Below are positions 1 through 15,000 of a DNA stretch of 64,000 nt, one piece after another. How positions within the stretch are numbered: the first letter of the stretch is position 1; every line of letters starts with the position of its first letter. The position numbers and the translations under genes are program-made. The notes under the pieces are model-generated. The model had not been told where the DNA came from. It saw only the letters and a program-made list of their open reading frames with translations, and did no database searches. The stretch comes from Phoronis australis (lineage: Eukaryota; Phoronida; Phoronidae). The stretch lies in contig NMRA01000368.1 in the NCBI GenBank assembly GCA_002633005.1, positions 384,522 through 448,521 on the forward strand, read 5' to 3'.

Positions 1-3000
1 CGAGAAAAAGAATGGACAATGTACTAGCCATTCTACTGATTTTGGCTGCAATTAGGAGACGCCCAGTAAGTAATACGGCAGGCTATTTCTGTGAAGATTC
101 CATCATGATTTGACAGTTCACCAGTCTAAAAACAGAAAATCGTGTGACAATTCTATTCATGAGAGAGCAAAGAAGGCCAAAATCCACAAAGTTCTTGCTG
201 TGCGCCAGAAATGAAGACTGTCCACCCTACACTAGGGTAAGCTCGACTAGTTGACCAAAACGGGGTAAACCGAGTCCCATACCTCGTACGTCAACCTGTC
301 TCTGTTGTTGAACAGCATCAGAATACACATCTGGTAGGTAGACACCTGGATGATGTGCTTGCGCGGCCCCACTTTGCCCGAGCTGCTGCTAGCCCCACTT
401 TCCCCTACCTCCTCCTTCTTCGTCCCATAGAACGTGGCATTGAGATCTGCCGAGCCCAGCTGCGGCTGCAGTGTCAACTGCCTGCCGCTGTGTTTGGCTA
501 GATAAAACCTGGAGGTTGGAAAAGCACCAAGTAAGGTCATGTACATTTTCAAAATTTTGAAAACATGTTCTACTGATTCTCGATCCATACTTTTTCTGTC
601 ATTCACTGTTTGTTCACAATGATTACTCCAAAATGCAAGTAGACTGTTCAGGGAGACATATTCATGCATGTAATAACACACCACCACACCATCTTAGCTA
701 TAACTTTCCACAAATTTGATCAATATTGACTCTACTAAGTGTATGCCAATGTGAATAGTTATCCCAACAATTGACAGCCTAATCAAAAATCAATACTTCA
801 GCACTGAAACAAACCCACCTGGTCATCATCAGTTTTAATCACTCTATCCTCGCACTGGTCAGTAATACATATTTAATTCCATCACTGACAAACAGTTCCA
901 AATACTGTGCGATTCTATAAATGGCAAGCTGAGTTTGTACATAAAATTTCCCTTTAGAGTTAAGGTAAAACCTCACCAATTTAGGGCAAAATTGGGCGAA
1001 CAAATGAAATAATATTTTATTTAATTCTCATTTTTTCATAAAAGATATGTAGCATCAAATTTATGCTTCACCACGTTCAAGTGGTGTTCCACAGCTACTA
1101 CCAGAAAACATTTTGAAAATTGCGGGCATTCACAATAATGTTAGAAACAAGAGCAATGCAGAGCGTTGAAAGGCGCCCACGAATGCTTCGCAAATGGTGT
1201 GCTTTTAGGGTTGTTTATTTGTGTCATAAAAATGGCCACTAGATGGCGCAAAAACGTACAATCCATCCGAAAACAGGAAAATGCCATTGCTTCCATAATA
1301 GAAAGCCATACACCAAATTTCATAGAAATCCATCACAGAACTTCAGAAAAACAAACGAAAAGAGAATAAAATGAAATTGCCACTAGGGGGCACACTGTTC
1401 ATTGGATCCGCCTGTAAGTCCTCATTGTCTGTTGTTAGCTTCATATAAATACACTTACTAATAAAATTTAGTAAAGATCCTGCAGTGGGTTTAGGAGATA
1501 CAGCTATGAGCGCAAAACAAAATAAAACAAAATGAAACTACCACTAGAAGGCGCCACAGTAGTCAAAGTTGTCATCGTCAACCGTCCTCTTCACACTGAG
1601 AACATATACGCCAATTTTTAAAATCATCCTCAGAATGATTTGGTTGATAGAGGGATAGACGCCAAAAAACAAACTCGAAAACAGCAAAAATGGCCACTAG
1701 GTGGTGAAAAATACCTAGATTCCATCCGAAAATGGGAGGATAGTGTCATCTCACCAACAGATGCCCGTATTCAAAATTTCATGAAAATCCGTGGAGGACC
1801 TTTAAAGATACAGAGGTAAAGGCAAAAATAAAATTGCCACCAGGGGGCACAACAGTAGTTAGATCTATTCGAAAATCGTCATGGTCTGATGTCAACATCA
1901 CATAAACGCACTTGTTAAATTTAGTAAAGATCCTCCAAACGGTTTAGGAGAAAAAGCCACGGGCAAAAAAAACGAAACTGCCACTAGGAGGCGCCACAGT
2001 AGTCAAAGTCATCAGNAAGTCATACATCCCATGAGCGGTGTTTCGCCTTTTTCGCACGGGATTTGGACAATTATATATACAATCAGCAATTCACCAGTAT
2101 GTGTTAACTAGATAACCCGATTTCTCTGTGTTTATTTGATATATTTCATCACTGGCCAACCTCAGCGTCTATATATTTACTATGAAAGAAAATTGTCAGA
2201 CTGAACTAATTTCTTCTGCAACATTCGAGAAAAAGAATGGACAATGTACTAGCCATTCTACTGATTTTGGCTGCAATTAGGAGACGCCCAGTAAGTAATA
2301 CGGCAGGCTATTTCTGTGAAGATTCCATCATGATTTGACAGTTCACCAGTCTAAAAACAGAAAATCGTGTGACAATTCTATTCATGAGAGAGCAAAGAAG
2401 GCCAATATCCACAAAGTTCTCGCTGTGCGCCAGAAATGAAGACTGTCCACCCTACATTAGGGTAAGCTCGACTAGTTGACCAAAATGGGGTAAACCGAGT
2501 ACCGTACCTCGTACGTCAGCCTGTCTCTGTTGTTGAACAGCATCAAAATACACATCTGGTAGGTGGACACCTGAATGATGTGCTTGCGCGGCCCCACTTT
2601 GCCCGAGCTGCTGCTAGCCCCACTTTCCCCTACCTCCTCCTTCTTCGTCCCATAGAACGTGGCATTGAGATCTGCCGAGCCCAGCTGCGGCTGCAGTGTC
2701 AACTGCCTGCCGCTGTGTTTGGCTAGATAAAACCTGGAGGTTGGAAAAGCACCAAGTAAGGTCATGTACATTTTCAAAATTTTGAAAACATGTTCTACTA
2801 ATTCTCGATCCATACTTTTTCTGTCATTCACTGTTTGTTCACAAAAATTACTCCAAAATGCAAGTAGACTGTTCAAGAAGACATATTCCTGCATGTAATA
2901 ACACATCTTAGCTATAACTTTCCACAAATTTGATCAATATTGGCTCTACTAAGTGTATGCCAATGTGAATAGTTATCCCAACAATTGACAGCCTAATCAA

Positions 3001-6000
3001 AAATCAATACTTCAGCACTGAAACAAACCCACCTGGTCATCATCAGTTTTAATCACTCTATCCTCGCACTGGTCAGTAATACACATTTAATTCCATCACT
3101 GACAAACAGTTCCAAATACTGTGCAATTCTATAATGGCAAGCTGAGTTTGCACGTAAAATTTCCCATTAGAGTTAAGGTAAAACCTCACCAATTTAGGGC
3201 AAAATTAGGCGAACAAGTGAGATTTTATTTTATTTAATTCTCATTTTTTCATAAAAGATATGTAGCATCAAATTTATGCTTCACCACGTTCAAGTGGTGT
3301 TCCACAGCTACCACCAGAAAACATTTTGAAAATTGCGGGCATTCACAATAATGTTAGAAACAAGAGCAATGCAGAGCGTTGAAAGGCGCCCACGAATGCT
3401 TCGCAAATGGTGTGCTGTTAGGGTTGTTTATCAGTGTCATAAAAATGGCCACTAGATGGCGCAAAAAAGTACAATCTATCTGAAAACGGGAAAATGTCAT
3501 TGCTTCTTTAATAGAAAGCCATACACCAAATTTCATAGAAATCCGTCACGGAACTTCAGAGAAACAAACGAAAAGAGAATAAAATGAAATTGCCACTAGG
3601 GGGCACACTGTTCATTGGATCCGCCTGAAAGTCGTCATTGTCTGTTGTTAGCTTCATGTAAATAAACTTACTAATAAAATTTAATAAAGATGTCAACATC
3701 ATATAAACACACTTGTTAAATTTAGTAAAGATCCTGCAAACGGTTTAGGAGAAAAAGCCATGGGCGAAAAAAACGAAACTGCCACTAGGAGGCGCCACAG
3801 TAGTCGAAGTCATCTGAAAATCGTCATCACTTGTTAACTTCATAGTAAAAACATACATGCTAATTTTCTCAATTATCCTGAAAGCAAAATTTCATGAACA
3901 TACGTCAAACAGTTTTGGAGTTAGAGCAGCGGACGCCGGACAGACACAGGACAGACACCGCCCAGACGGACGGAGATGACTGCATAATGGGTCCACATAT
4001 AAATATATGGGCGCATAAAAATGGCCTCTAGGTGGCACAAACTACGTCGAATCCATCCGAAAATGAGAGGATACCATCGTCTCACTAATATATGCCTACA
4101 TAGCAAATTTTTTAAAAATATGTTGAGGACCTTTGAAGATAGAGGTAAACGTAAAAAACTAAAATTGCCACTAGGGCGCACACCGGTAGTCGAATCCGTC
4201 AGAAACTTCGCTCATGCTGTCCCATCCATGAAAGGAACACATGTGCAACATTTCATGAAAGTAAGTCAACCGGTTTTGGAGACAGAGCAGCAGACGTCGG
4301 ATGGACGGACGCCGGACGGACGCCGCCCGGACGGACAGAGATAACAGAATAATGCGTCCACATATAAATATGTGGGCGCTTAAAAAGGGAATTTTGGCAA
4401 TTATTTATGTCAAAAGTTGACGAGATTCACTCCTCCCCCAACACCCCCGTCCCCCGCACACACACCCCGGCCCTTCCCTGCTAACCTCCTGAATGCTTCA
4501 AATGCATGTCTGGGTGACACTGGAATCGTGCACTTGGGAGTGGAAGCTTGTGTCGGCCAGAAGCCTGTCGTGAGCACCCGCACAAATAGATCGACACCGT
4601 GGAGATTAGTCTGTAAACAAGAGAGATCAACTGATATGAAGCTTTGCCCTTTTTCATTGATTAGCCTGGAAACTATTTCTGTCATTTTCAGGTGAATGCA
4701 AGATGTGATGTTCAAGGAGAGAAGCCAAACACTTTCAATGGTACCTTTATACAAGTATTGTTAAATTTCCGTCTACACTTTGTTCTGTTACCATTAACGA
4801 CATATGTATTACAGAATAAATTCATCGAATTAAAGTAATTTACATTTTAACGAAACGAAACATCAAAAAATGATTAAACATTCCCCTTTGAGGCACACTT
4901 AAAGTTCACGTAGCTTTTATAAAAACATCGAGAAGAGCATGTCCTCCGCTGTACTTACTGACGACGTCTGTACGTGCGTCTTGAACTCGTCCATTGTACT
5001 GTTGGATACAGTCATGTCCTTGAACATGCCTTCCAGCTTGGAGGTGAACTGACAACCACACTCCGTCTGAAAACAGAGACAAAACAATGCAAACAACACC
5101 AACACCTTCGCTTGATATCCCCGACAAACACGTTAGCATCAAAAGCCAAGCAGAATGCCATGTAATTAAAGGATTAAGCCCCCTCTGTTGCCAATGCAAC
5201 ACATCACAAAGAATGATCAAGACATGAAAACAGAAGCACAAATACCAAAGTATGTGACATCACAGTCTGCTGCATTTTCCAAAGTATTGTTAATGTTTTC
5301 CCTTCATCTTGCTCGAACTATGTTGAGGCAGGAAGGAAGGTAGATACAACACTACGTCGAGACAAGAAGGAAGGTAGCTAATCAAAACATTTTATTTTGT
5401 ATGATTCATATGTAAGTTGCACAACTAAAAAAGAGCAATGCGCAGCGTTGAAGTGCGCCCACGAATGCATTACAAATGGTGTGCTTTTAGGGTTATTTAT
5501 TTGTATCATAAAAATGGCCACTAGATGGCGCAAAAAAATACAATCCATCCAAAAACAGGAACATGCCATATTTCTTAAAAATCTGTCAAGGAACTTCAGA
5601 GAAACAAAGGAAAACAGAATAAAATGAAATTGCCACTAATGGGCACAATGTCTGTTGGATCCGCCTGAAAGTCATCGTCATCTGTAGTCAACATCATATA
5701 AATACACTTGCTAAATTAAGTAAAGATCCTGCGAACGGTTTAGGAGATACAGCCATAGGCGCAACAAAAAACAAAACTGCCAATAGGAGGTGCCACAGTA
5801 GTCAAAATCGTCGGAAAATCATCGTCAATCGTCCTCTTTTTAGAAAGCACATACATGCCAATTTTCACAATCATCCTTTGTGCGGTTTGGTTGATAGAGA
5901 GGTGGACGCAAAAAACAGCCTCGAAAACAGTAAAAATGGCCACCAGGTGGCGAAAACTATGTCGAATCCATCCGAAAACGGGAGGATAGTGTCATCTCAC

Positions 6001-9000
6001 TAATAGGTGCCTACATACCAAATTTCATGAAAATCTGTTCAGGACTTTTGAGGATACAAAGGTAAGCGTAAAAAACTAAAATTGCCACTAGGGGGCACAC
6101 CTGTAATCGAATCTGTCCGAAAGTTCGCTCATGCCGTCCCATTCATGAATGGAACATATGTGCCATGAACGTATGTCAAAGGGTTTTGGAGATAGAGCAG
6201 CGGATGCCGAACGTCGGATGCCGGACAGACACCGCCCAGACAACGGATGGAGATGACGGCATAATGCGTCCACATATAAATATGTGGGCGCATAAAAAAC
6301 AGTGCAGGAGACCTGATGTCATTTGCGGTGCATCAGACGTGGGCAGGTCCCATGGTTGGGCCCATTGCACAAAACACCTCAGCTACAGCACGAGAGCCCC
6401 ATTATGGTTCTTCGTGAAGTTTTCACGTCTGCTCGTCTCCTTTAAGAAAACGGACAGACATTTCCATTTGTTGCCAAGCACTATAGTTTGTAGGAATGTA
6501 ACAGTGCCATCCAATTGCTTGCTCCTTAGCCTATAAAAAGTTTGGCAATACTCTACCAAGTGTTTAGGGGATTCTACGTCAGTACCGTACTTTATTACAA
6601 GGGACACACTGGGTTTCCCCATATGACCAGTAATGTGTCAGTGTCAGGCTAGGTTACAATGGCCTGTCAAAATTTGAATGACGTGTCTTATGCCCAATCT
6701 ATCTAGCCTAGTTGCATTACTAACATCAATAGCAGTTTCAATGAGAAACATATTAAGAAATTCTTGACAGAACTCCCCATACCTACTTCTTATGGTCAGG
6801 TATACATGTACATATTTCGGCAATGAAATACTTTGTTTTACACTTAAAAATCATTCTTTGGGTTTATCACTTTGTAAATAAAAGGTTTTTTGGTCATGTA
6901 TACAATGTAAAATCAGTTGTGCAAAGGAAAACAACCTAAGATCTAATCCAGGGTAAAGTGTCCCAGCTGATGATTCTTTCCACTCTTTTGAACATTTATG
7001 TTCTACAGTACATGCCAAAAGTGATCAGACAAAATGACCCAGAATTCCGTCATGACGATTGGGCAGAAGCTGAATTCATCATAAGAGTAGTCTTCCTTCA
7101 TGATTCAAAAAGAAGTGGAAGCAACAGTAAGGTGGCCAGAAATTCCTTGTTGGTAAACCGAATTCGCTCTCGTGACGGGAAAATGGCATTTTGTCCAATT
7201 TGCTTTCATTTGTTGGTTCCTATAATTTTTTAGAGATTTATGGGTGAAAGGAATTTGCTTGAGTGAATAAGATTTCTACAGCTTTCAAGAACAATGCTAT
7301 TTTCATTTTAGCAGCGAGAACTGCCAGCAGACGTACCTTTAACTTAGATATCATGTTCTTTTCGGAGTCGTCTGACACACTCTTATTGAGCAGCAGTCTC
7401 TTGGCCAGGTGTTGCTTGTAGTACCGCTCAAACACATCCTTCTCCTGAAGGAACCGGAACAGCACCATGCTCTTGTCTAGTACGTTCTCAATCTCCTGCT
7501 CAGACATCTGAGGCCACAAGAATTATAATGCATTTACCACATAATTGAATAAGCTGTGCAGAAAATGAAAACTGCAGTCATTCAATACATAACTGAATCA
7601 GTTTTGCAGTAAAATGACAACTTGTCATTCAATATGAAACTGAAATGGACTTACAGCAAATGACAACAGTTGTCATTTGATATGTAATTGAATCAGCCTT
7701 ACAGTAAATGACAAACCATTGTCCAGTAAACAGAGAACGCCGAAGTGCAAAAGTAAACATACACCATTAAAACAAAATTTCGCATCACCATTTTTAACAG
7801 CTGGTCCATTTCATATTCAAGCATTACCAACAGTTTGCAATAGGATTAAGGTTTACAGTTTTTTTACTCTTAAGGTCAATAAAATGCGAAGTTATTTAAT
7901 CTTCACCCACATGGCACTGCTACACCAAGTAAAGTACAGCAAACCTCTGATTAAGGGGTCAATATGCACTATTGGAAAAGCCTGGCTACACTCCAATTTA
8001 TTCTGATCATTGAAGATAAGGCCTTGTAACCTAGTTGCAGAATGATTGCTACCAACATTTTGAGATTGAGAGAGTGCCTCCCACTAGACCACACTCTCTG
8101 GTCTCATAATCATGTTTAAATTCATGGATGGTAGCACACCTAGTGGTAGCTCAGACTATAATATCTTTATTTCTTGAAAAAAACACTCACCTATTACTAT
8201 TTACAATGGCAGCCAGTTCAGTTTATGTGAGCTTCAATGTCTTGTTCTGATTCAAAGTACAGGGTTGCATTCCCAGAGCCATGCCTATAACCAAACTAGC
8301 TACAGCCAGGCACACAACTTGTAATAACTAGCTACAGCCAGGAATGCAACTTGTGATAAAAACAACCACGTTCTCAATTTTTTAGCTAAAGGCATACCCC
8401 TTTGACTCCTTTCTTGAGCTTGTCGTCGATGAAGAGCGACAGGTATTCTGGACTCTTCTGGTTGAGGTTGATAAAGTACTCGAAGTCACCGGAAATCATC
8501 TGCTTGAACAGCTTGTCACCGCTAAATGACTCATACAGGAAGTGGTCGAACCTGTCCTTCAGGTCAAGCAGGTTCTGCAAGCATACATAAAACATGTCAC
8601 ACAGTTGTTCCAACACAAAAACTGGCAAAACCTTATGCATATGGACTAGTGTACTGAATTACTGTTCATAGAAATAGGTCAGCTGATGTCTAGAACAGCG
8701 TTCAAAGACCAGCCAAAATATCGACCCACTTCAGTTGCAAAAATGGCCATCACTCCAAACGTGAATTTTCACTTCATACTGTTGCAGTACCACCATATAT
8801 GACACGGCTTCAACTCTCACCTAAGGCTCGTGTTTCAAAAACATCCACAACACTGATTTACTGGTCTGTGCAAATTTATCACTAGAACTTACATTGTTAA
8901 GCATAGATTAACTCACTGAATTGTTGCATATATTGGAGTCTACAGACCTGGACAAAGGTTATTGCGTTCTTGCCACCATCTTCTTCAGCCACCAGGGCCT

Positions 9001-12000
9001 TGCCCTGCTCTCTTAGGTATTGGCTGATACAGTCTGACATGGTCTTCAGACCAGATGGCACTCGGATAAACAGCTTGTACATGCAAGCAAGGTCTGTAAG
9101 TAATGAGCATGGATGCTAGGATAACTAACAAATGAACATGGTTGGTGATGGGGTGGGTTCACAGTAAATCACTACTACAATGCTTCAGTCACGACATTTA
9201 GTAAAATCACGTCAAGAGTAACACAAGATTTTGATAGTGTTTTTAAGTTAGCGACTTTTCTATCCACCACCAAACTGGCCACATCAACTCTTTTGTGTCA
9301 AATCATGGGAGTAAATGATACTCTGATCATGATATCCACTTTTTCAGTATCAATCAGGCCAAAATCAAGTATTGGCCACCAAACTATCATCACAATCCCT
9401 TAAGCCTCCATAATGGCCCACGCGGTTGCTCTACTACATTCCACAGTAACATACAAAGCACTAAGTAAACTTTACTACTATTCACATAGTGCTCACGGAC
9501 TACCTGACCCACCTTCTGTTCTGTTATTTTTCAGCATGTGAACGACGCCAGAGTTCTCCATCTCCACTATCGTTCTCATGTGTTTGCTAATTAGTTCCTC
9601 CTCTAGCACGCGCACTATTGGTTCCTCTGTCGACTTGTCCAGGTAGTGCTTTGCCCGCTCGCCTTCCTCATTGATTCGAGCTTCTACCTTCTTAATGTAG
9701 ACCGATGCACTGTTCTCGGCCAGGAACTTTTGGCTCTCCGCCTAGGTTTGATATGTCACAGGTTACTGATGTTGAGTTGTGTTTAACAAACAAGCAATCC
9801 AATCAAAACACCAACCAAGTTGACCCACAAATATTCTAAAACAACAGGATAAGCCAAAAACAAAGCGCAATTACCTTGTCTTTGAAAATCGAGTCAGTGG
9901 TCCGCTATTCTTTTTAGTTACAAACTTTTTCAAAAAGTAAAAACCGCCTGAAACCAACAAAAATGAAGCGAGATTCGTTTTTTACTCATCCTTTAGCAAA
10001 TAATGGCGTTTGACTTTGGCTATCCTTGTTTACCTGCCTTTATGCAGCTTTCAAAAACGAGACCTCGGCTGAAACCGATGCACGCTGGCATTATTTTATA
10101 ATTTAGTCGGTGGGCCATCTTTGCTTTTTGGCCTTATAGAATAGTTGAAAGAACTACGTGAAATGCTGTTTGCAAAAATTTGAAATTGAAATAAAAGAGA
10201 TATTGAAATTGTACTGAAGACAATTCTAAAAAATTACCCCTCGTGGATAACACACCTTGTAAAACTCAGCAGACTGTTCCAGGAATGCCCTCTCAAAGTC
10301 TTCCTCGTAGACTAGCCTCGAGTCAATGCCTAATGTCATCAACATCTGACATGCATTCTTGACGGCTAGTCTGTAAAACAAATAACCAACAACTAGAGTC
10401 GCAGTAGACAAAGTGTTTCAATACCTTGTAGTCACAGGTCACTGTTGCTATTTGTTCCAGGTATTTTGCTATCCTAGACAACTTCTACTACTTCAATAAT
10501 TGCTTTTCTCTTATTTTGGTAAATGATAGTGCGTTAAGTCTATAAAGGACATCAATGTCAAGTGAACCAATGCAGAACATAGTCTGACTCATTTCAATGA
10601 CTTGGAGATTTCACAAATAAGGAATGGATCAAAAGCAACCTCCAAAAACATTTTTACATGCCAAATATAAAACAGTCGTAAAATAATTCTTCTTGCTTAA
10701 TCTGCAAGTACTGCATAGTGATTTTAACAACAATATAAGATGCCATGGCCTTATGGTTTTAAGATACCGAGAAAAACTGGGACGCAACATATCTCCAAGC
10801 GCTCCAACCATTAACTCACAAATTTCTAAACTTCAAATGAAATGGCTTACAAGAATGTACTTAAAAACTAAATTGGTCATAAAATGTTCCACATAAATAC
10901 CTAGTTGTCCTCGTAGCAATCCACGAGTGGATGTGTGTAGGAAAGGAAATTATTGTAAACCATACATCAGATGTCGCGCTACACGTAAATGTTTACCTAT
11001 AGTTTATAATAAATGTTAAAAAACTCACTTGTCGACAACCTCGCCCTTGCGCTCCTTGGCTACCATGTCCAGCAGTATGTTCTGCAGATGGTCGCGAATC
11101 TCTTTGAAGCGCACCACTTCATCCCGAAATATCATCAGGCCCAGGTTGTACACATTGTCAACGTTGTTCTGCTGAACGTACACCCGGTCCTGCGGAGAGA
11201 GCGTTTGCGAATCAAATCAACCGCTTCCAAGAACCACACAGCAATAATTCGGTGAGAAGAACATCATCATTTTGGAACCAGAAAAAATGGAGCTTGCGGC
11301 AAAAACTCAAACCACAACAGAAGCAATCGATGAAATACAAATTAGTTCAATGTGCACTCATGTAAAGCAACAGGTACTAGCTCAAAACAAAATATCTACA
11401 ACAGGAACAACAACTCTTCTGCCCATTACTTTATTTTAGGCAAAAAGCAATTTTTTAAAGTTTGCCACTCTATATGTCTTTAAGACAGGCGTGTCCTGGT
11501 CCAAACAGGTTTGATGAAATGTATCACCCTACGTACAACTTTTTAGAGCAAATTAAATGACGGACACACATTGAGTTTAAACGCGAGTAATTGTGATTGG
11601 TCAATGGCAGTCAATGCATTAACAAAACAAGGAATTTCAGGTCATTTAAGCCAGGACAATAACCTTTAGCCAGACTGATAATAAAGAAAATTAAAATAGA
11701 ACTTTCTAGAACTAAGTAAAGCATCGTGACCCCCATTTAATTATTTCGCGAAAAATTACATTTTTGTTATCAGTTAGCCTTGAACAATGCACCTTCCCAG
11801 TTTTACTCTCCACTCACCATGTACATGAGAATGTCTCGGATCATCACCATGGACGTCTGGTGGTCGTTCCAGGCCGCATTCAAAGTGTGTAGGAAATTAT
11901 TGTTTAATGAATCCTTTACATCAACTCGCACCTAGAAAAAAACAAGGTTAATCAATGAATGTAGATCAGTGGAATGATAAATTTTTAACACAGCTTCTTT

Positions 12001-15000
12001 ATAACGTTACAAGTAAAATAGAAAACACGAGCCTTATTTTATCAAACAGGTCATATGCCCAGTCATAGTCAAGATGGTGGTGGTCATAACTTCGATCTCA
12101 TTGGCGCCATTTATACAACGTGGTTTACAAAGGAAGTCGTTCAATAATGTACTTGTGAGCAGTAGTCAAGTTACGTCACTAGCAAGGCTTTGCTCAAGAT
12201 TATAATAATGTGCTCACGTTTATCTCAGATAACATGACTTTGAAATTATTCTATGATGACTTTTTGAAATCACCTGAAAAATCCTAAAAACTTTGTATGA
12301 AGTCAAAAACTTGAGTGACTAAAGCATTCCCAAAATACATTTCGACGACTACAGCCTTGTCCAACATAATTTAAAATCAACAAAAAGAAATAAGTAGTCT
12401 ATTTTAATAACTATCCTTCCATTGAATTATGACTGCCCACCGAATGGGATAAGGGAGGTGACTGGAAGACTTATTTTGCTTTAAAGTGGAACTTGCTCGT
12501 TGATTCCTTATCTCTTAAGATTGTTTGGTCAAATTAGTTACAAATACAACATACAGCGACGATATGACTATGAAGTAGGTTGGAAATTGCCAGCAACAAG
12601 TTTTGTGTAGAAAATGATTTGCCATAAATCACTCAAGAGTGTCCAGTAGGTATCGTTGAGGAATAGCACTGCATGATGCGAGTTATGTGAGCCCCCAAGG
12701 TACATCATCAGTGCAAAGGTCACCTATCTGCAGAATTTTTTGTTTTCACATTCACAAGTTGTCAATGAATAAAAACAATTGCACTTTGCTTAGCGTAGAT
12801 GATGTTCAAACAGCATTGCCGTTTAGTTCGTGCTATAAATTAGCGTAGTTAGGGGCTTGGAAATACATCTTTAAGGGGAGACTACTTGCTAAGTGATCCT
12901 TGGGACAAGCTCTATACCAATAGCTGACGTCCAAATTTATAAGGAAGGAATTGCTCATTGAAACTGATCCCAGTCTTAATGAGAAAGAAATTTGTGAGTC
13001 TCCGGCTGCTAAATCAGCATGATGAGTAAACTCTTTTCAATCCACTCCAGAGCGAGATATTACATCCAAGTTAGACAATATCCAATTTAACTGGAGGAAG
13101 GAATGCACAAACTAAACAAACTGTACCGGGGAATTTTGTTAAGCACAGACCGATTGATGCGTGTCCAACTTAACAGGCAGGTTTTACTGTATGATGCATA
13201 ACTTGTACATAGTGCTTAGTTCTGCATTGTAACTCAGTAGTTTTAACAACTTTCACACACACCCTGCTTATCAAATGCTCCATGACAACTTGTTTAAGGC
13301 CTGTGTACAACTTTTCCCCATGTTTGTGCAGCACCATGGTGTATGCATTCCTGTACAGCTCCTCAAAACTTAGGCCACTGTTATTCTTCTTCTGTATTTC
13401 TTGGATGGCATTCTTCAGCAGTGACCATATGTTATTCACATACTTTTCATCCATCGTCATCTGAAAATAATAAGGCAATATAAAATATGTACTTCGTAAA
13501 GTGCCCGGTTTTGTGGTACTCTTCTGTTGCTGTTTGAGTCTCACAATGTAAAGGGAAACAAACATTTACTCGCAAAATCCTAGTAACTGACAAAATCCGT
13601 GAATGTCTAACAACCAACCTGACAGAAGACATTTTTGAAGCACTGCCAAGGTAAAGTAAAAACCAATCCCAAGTTCGTTCAGTTAAATTTGCTTCAAAGA
13701 CAGCTACCAAGATGAAAACATCTTTGAATGCAAAGGGTAATGACTGCTAGGCCTGCAGTGTCCAGACAGTAAGAACATTTCAATAGATTTCTTAAGGTGT
13801 TAAGAGCAAGGATCCTCAACCCATTGACCAGACGTAGGCTGTGGCTGTGGGTTAACAGGTAAAACCTAAAATCAAACCCATAGCAATTACTCAACCAAGA
13901 AGACTTATAAACACAATTAGGGTTATCTAAGTTTATATTTATTAGGCCTAGAGTAAGCCTACTGCAGTTAGCCTGTCTAATAACCTTTTCCCCAACATAA
14001 GTTTACCAGCTTTATTGAACAACAGACAATTGTTATTTAGCACATGACTAGATATATATGACCATTCTATTGAAAAACGAACACTGGAACAGTGATTTAC
14101 TTAAATTCTGCACTGATTTAGTACTTACAGGAAATGCACGAATCCGCATTTTCGTGTCCTTCTTTACTCCAGCTTTGCTCGCCATTTTTCACAGAGGCGA
14201 GTCTAGTACACTTTATACGTAGAATAATGTCACAGATTTCCACACTTATCAATTAAATTCATTAAATCACTCGGTAAGTAGACCACTTTGGAGAAAACTC
14301 AGCTGTTCAGAAAAGAAATTTGAAGAAATGAATTATTTCAATCAACGGTTCTCGCGTCTCATAAGAAAAAGTAAAGATTTTTTCAGCATATTACTTTCAC
14401 TTTCAACAGCCACCGCAATTCCTTGAGGCCCCCATGATCAGGAGTCATTCATGTTTGATTCAAAAGAACAAATTCACAGTTTTGGAAATCGCAGTCCCTT
14501 CAACACAATGATTCCTCCATAGCTCAATTTTGTGTCACTCACAGCAATGTGTAGTTATGCGCTGATAAAAATAGTTCTAGACTGCCAACAATGTTTTCAA
14601 AAATATAAAACAAAACAAAGAATTTCCATTCGCTCTGTCTTTTAGCGGAAGACACAAACTTTTGTGTACTTCCCAATTCTTTTTTAGTAAACAAAAGCAA
14701 TTTAATTGGTGTTTGCGTATTGATTTTTAAATGTTACACGTAACTTTACCACCCATTGATAGGGGTCTCTGCAATGAAAGCAGCAGTGACTCACTTTGGG
14801 AGGTACTGTAACTAGTCGGAGCCGGCCCGGCGGAAACTATATGTTTCCGACTGGAACAACTACCCACCTAATCAGGTAAATCAATACATCACTTGAAATT
14901 GGTGAAAAACTTGGCATTTGCGTTTTGATGCTGCAACCATTCATTTTATGGAANTTTAACTGGAGGAAGGAATGCACAAACTAAACAAACTGTACCGGGA

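Noticed and set aside
1-3815. True tandem duplication of a CUL3 exon
   Set aside because: The N at 2016, near-identical introns and the consistent contig geometry fit unmerged haplotype ends better.
4021-4344. 107-aa ORF in the CUL3 intron repeat
   Set aside because: It spans the degenerate CTCF-like repeat and CGGACGGACG run; no protein-like character.
7531-7721. CRISPR-like array
   Set aside because: Copies are diverged with no unique spacers, and the genome is animal.
11013-11255. 80-aa plus-strand ORF
   Set aside because: Antisense shadow of the CUL3 exon 11029-11189.
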